The notes under the pieces are model-generated. The model worked only from the letters and a program-made list of their open reading frames with translations, ran no database searches and had not been told where the DNA came from. Shown here piece after piece: positions 63,172 to 64,000 of a stretch of DNA of 64,000 bases (the first letter of the stretch is position 1; every line of letters starts with the position of its first letter). The stretch lies in contig NZ_AGFX01000018.1 of assembly GCF_000236805.1 (NCBI RefSeq), forward strand, positions 310,001 to 374,000, given 5' to 3'. Made by a program: the position numbers and the translations under genes. The DNA is from Paenibacillus peoriae KCTC 3763. GTDB taxonomy: Bacteria > Bacillota > Bacilli > Paenibacillales > Paenibacillaceae.

Positions 63172-63376
63172 AGGCTGCACCTTCTTCCCTGCTATTCATT
63201 AGATTATAAAAGTAATTGCATAAAATTTGAAGCATATATAATTGGTAAAAATATGTATTTTTTAACTGATCTAAATCACCATAGCACATTTACTCCTGTG
63301 CAGCGATCAGGCATAATGAAGAATGATGCCGATAAGAACAAGCCTGTTTTACGGGGATAAAGGAAGGAAGAGACAG

Positions 63377-64000
63377 ATGAGTCAGACAAACGTTTATTTT
63401 AATCATGATGGTGGAGTAGATGATCTGGTATCCCTGTTTATGCTGCTTCAGATGGAGCAGGTTCATTTGACCGGAGTATCTGTGATTCCAGCGGATGGCT
63501 ACCTGGAGCCTGCAACGGACGCCAGCCGTAAAATTATTGATCGTTTTGGACAAAATAAAGGGCCTGTGGAAGTTGCTAAATCCAATTCACGCGGCAAAAA
63601 TCCATTTCCTGCCGCTTGGCGTTTACACTCCTTCTATGTGGATGCATTACCAGTGCTGAATGAATCGGGGCACATGGAAGCGCCGCTTTCATCCCTGCCG
63701 GCTCATCAGCATCTGATCGAAAAGGTACGTGGAGCGGAAGGTAAAACGCTGTTGTTGTTCACCGGACCGCTAACCGATCTGGCACGCGCGCTGGATGAGG
63801 CACCGGACATTGAAGCCAAGATTGAAAAGCTGGTATGGATGGGCGGCACCTTTGAAAAAGGAAATGTAGAGGAGCCAGAGCATGACGGCACAGCAGAGTG
63901 GAATGTGTTCTGGGACCCCGAAGCGGCTTACCGTGTATGGCAAAGCGGCATTACGATTGACCTGGTGGCGCTGGAAAGCACAAGCAAAGTGCCATTAACG
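63377..64000 (+). CDS. Nucleoside hydrolase, 3' end missing
   Basis: 208 codons up to the window end. The start VYFNHDGGVDDLVSLFMLLQ holds the Asp cluster (D..VDD) that binds Ca2+ in inosine-uridine nucleoside hydrolases; LLLFTGPLTDLARAL and KLVWMGGTF are further family motifs. It cleaves ribonucleosides to base plus ribose. ATG 63377 follows AGGAAGG. The C-terminal part, with the last catalytic His, is outside the window. Confidence 0.88.
   Translation, partial: MSQTNVYFNHDGGVDDLVSLFMLLQMEQVHLTGVSVIPADGYLEPATDASRKIIDRFGQNKGPVEVAKSNSRGKNPFPAAWRLHSFYVDALPVLNESGHMEAPLSSLPAHQHLIEKVRGAEGKTLLLFTGPLTDLARALDEAPDIEAKIEKLVWMGGTFEKGNVEEPEHDGTAEWNVFWDPEAAYRVWQSGITIDLVALESTSKVPLT

Noticed and set aside
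1-64000. CRISPR arrays, tRNA/rRNA genes, insertion sequences, prophage
   Set aside because: No regularly spaced repeats, cloverleaf or rRNA signatures, transposase motifs or phage structural genes were found in the window.

Overview
The window is bacterial chromosome of roughly even base composition. Its content fits an endospore-forming, polysaccharide-degrading Firmicute of the Paenibacillus type, close to P. polymyxa. The signs are strong AGGAGG ribosome sites, many U-tailed terminators, LacI/CcpA-style operators, three Spo0E-like proteins, a YdjO-like protein, GlpP antitermination and copper-amine-oxidase 'stalk' domain secreted proteins. This genus assignment is inference from protein character. 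No rRNA, tRNA, CRISPR array, prophage or insertion sequence was seen.

Layout. 0-5 kb: the end of a LacI regulator, a GH2 glycosidase with a cre-like site in its promoter, a Bax-inhibitor-1-type membrane protein and an atypical Spo0E-like protein. 5-13.5 kb: a 14-TM drug exporter divergent from an Lrp/AsnC regulator, phosphoglycerate mutase, a cytoplasmic alpha-amylase, an HNH nuclease, and a DUF1641 plus type II NADH dehydrogenase pair. 13.5-18 kb: secreted proteins and a decayed gene fragment that appear to come from a diverged tandem duplication. 18-28 kb: a complete beta-mannan oligosaccharide locus (cellobiose 2-epimerase, mannosylglucose phosphorylase and LacI on the minus strand; ABC importer, mannooligosaccharide phosphorylase and CE7 esterase on the plus strand). 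The divergent control region carries mirrored LacI-type sites and a cre-like site.

28-39.6 kb: an MFS exporter, an ABC-F ATPase behind a short leader ORF and terminator, a membrane DJ-1/PfpI protein, a second CUT1 sugar importer without enzymes, an AcuI-type reductase and a MATE exporter. 39.7-44.7 kb: the KDG branch of pectin/uronate catabolism (kdgR, kdgK, kduI, kdgA, kduD) with four related operator-like dyads. 44.9-51 kb: two MFS transporters flanking a winged-helix/helical-repeat regulator, an acetyltransferase, and a CPA2 antiporter behind tandem leader hairpins.

51-64 kb: an NmrA-like reductase with a perfect dyad over its -10 box, an HSL-type hydrolase, glpP-glpD with an attenuator, cidAB with a divergent LysR gene, a GGDEF protein, a nuclease-helicase followed by MarR and pentapeptide-repeat genes, two Spo0E-like genes, and the start of a nucleoside hydrolase cut by the window end. 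The two sugar importers have no ATPase gene nearby, so a shared MsmX-type ATPase encoded elsewhere is expected.

Mechanistically, the mannan and KDG clusters each hold a full intracellular route from imported oligosaccharide or uronate to central metabolism. Both show candidate sites for a local LacI-family regulator plus carbon catabolite control.
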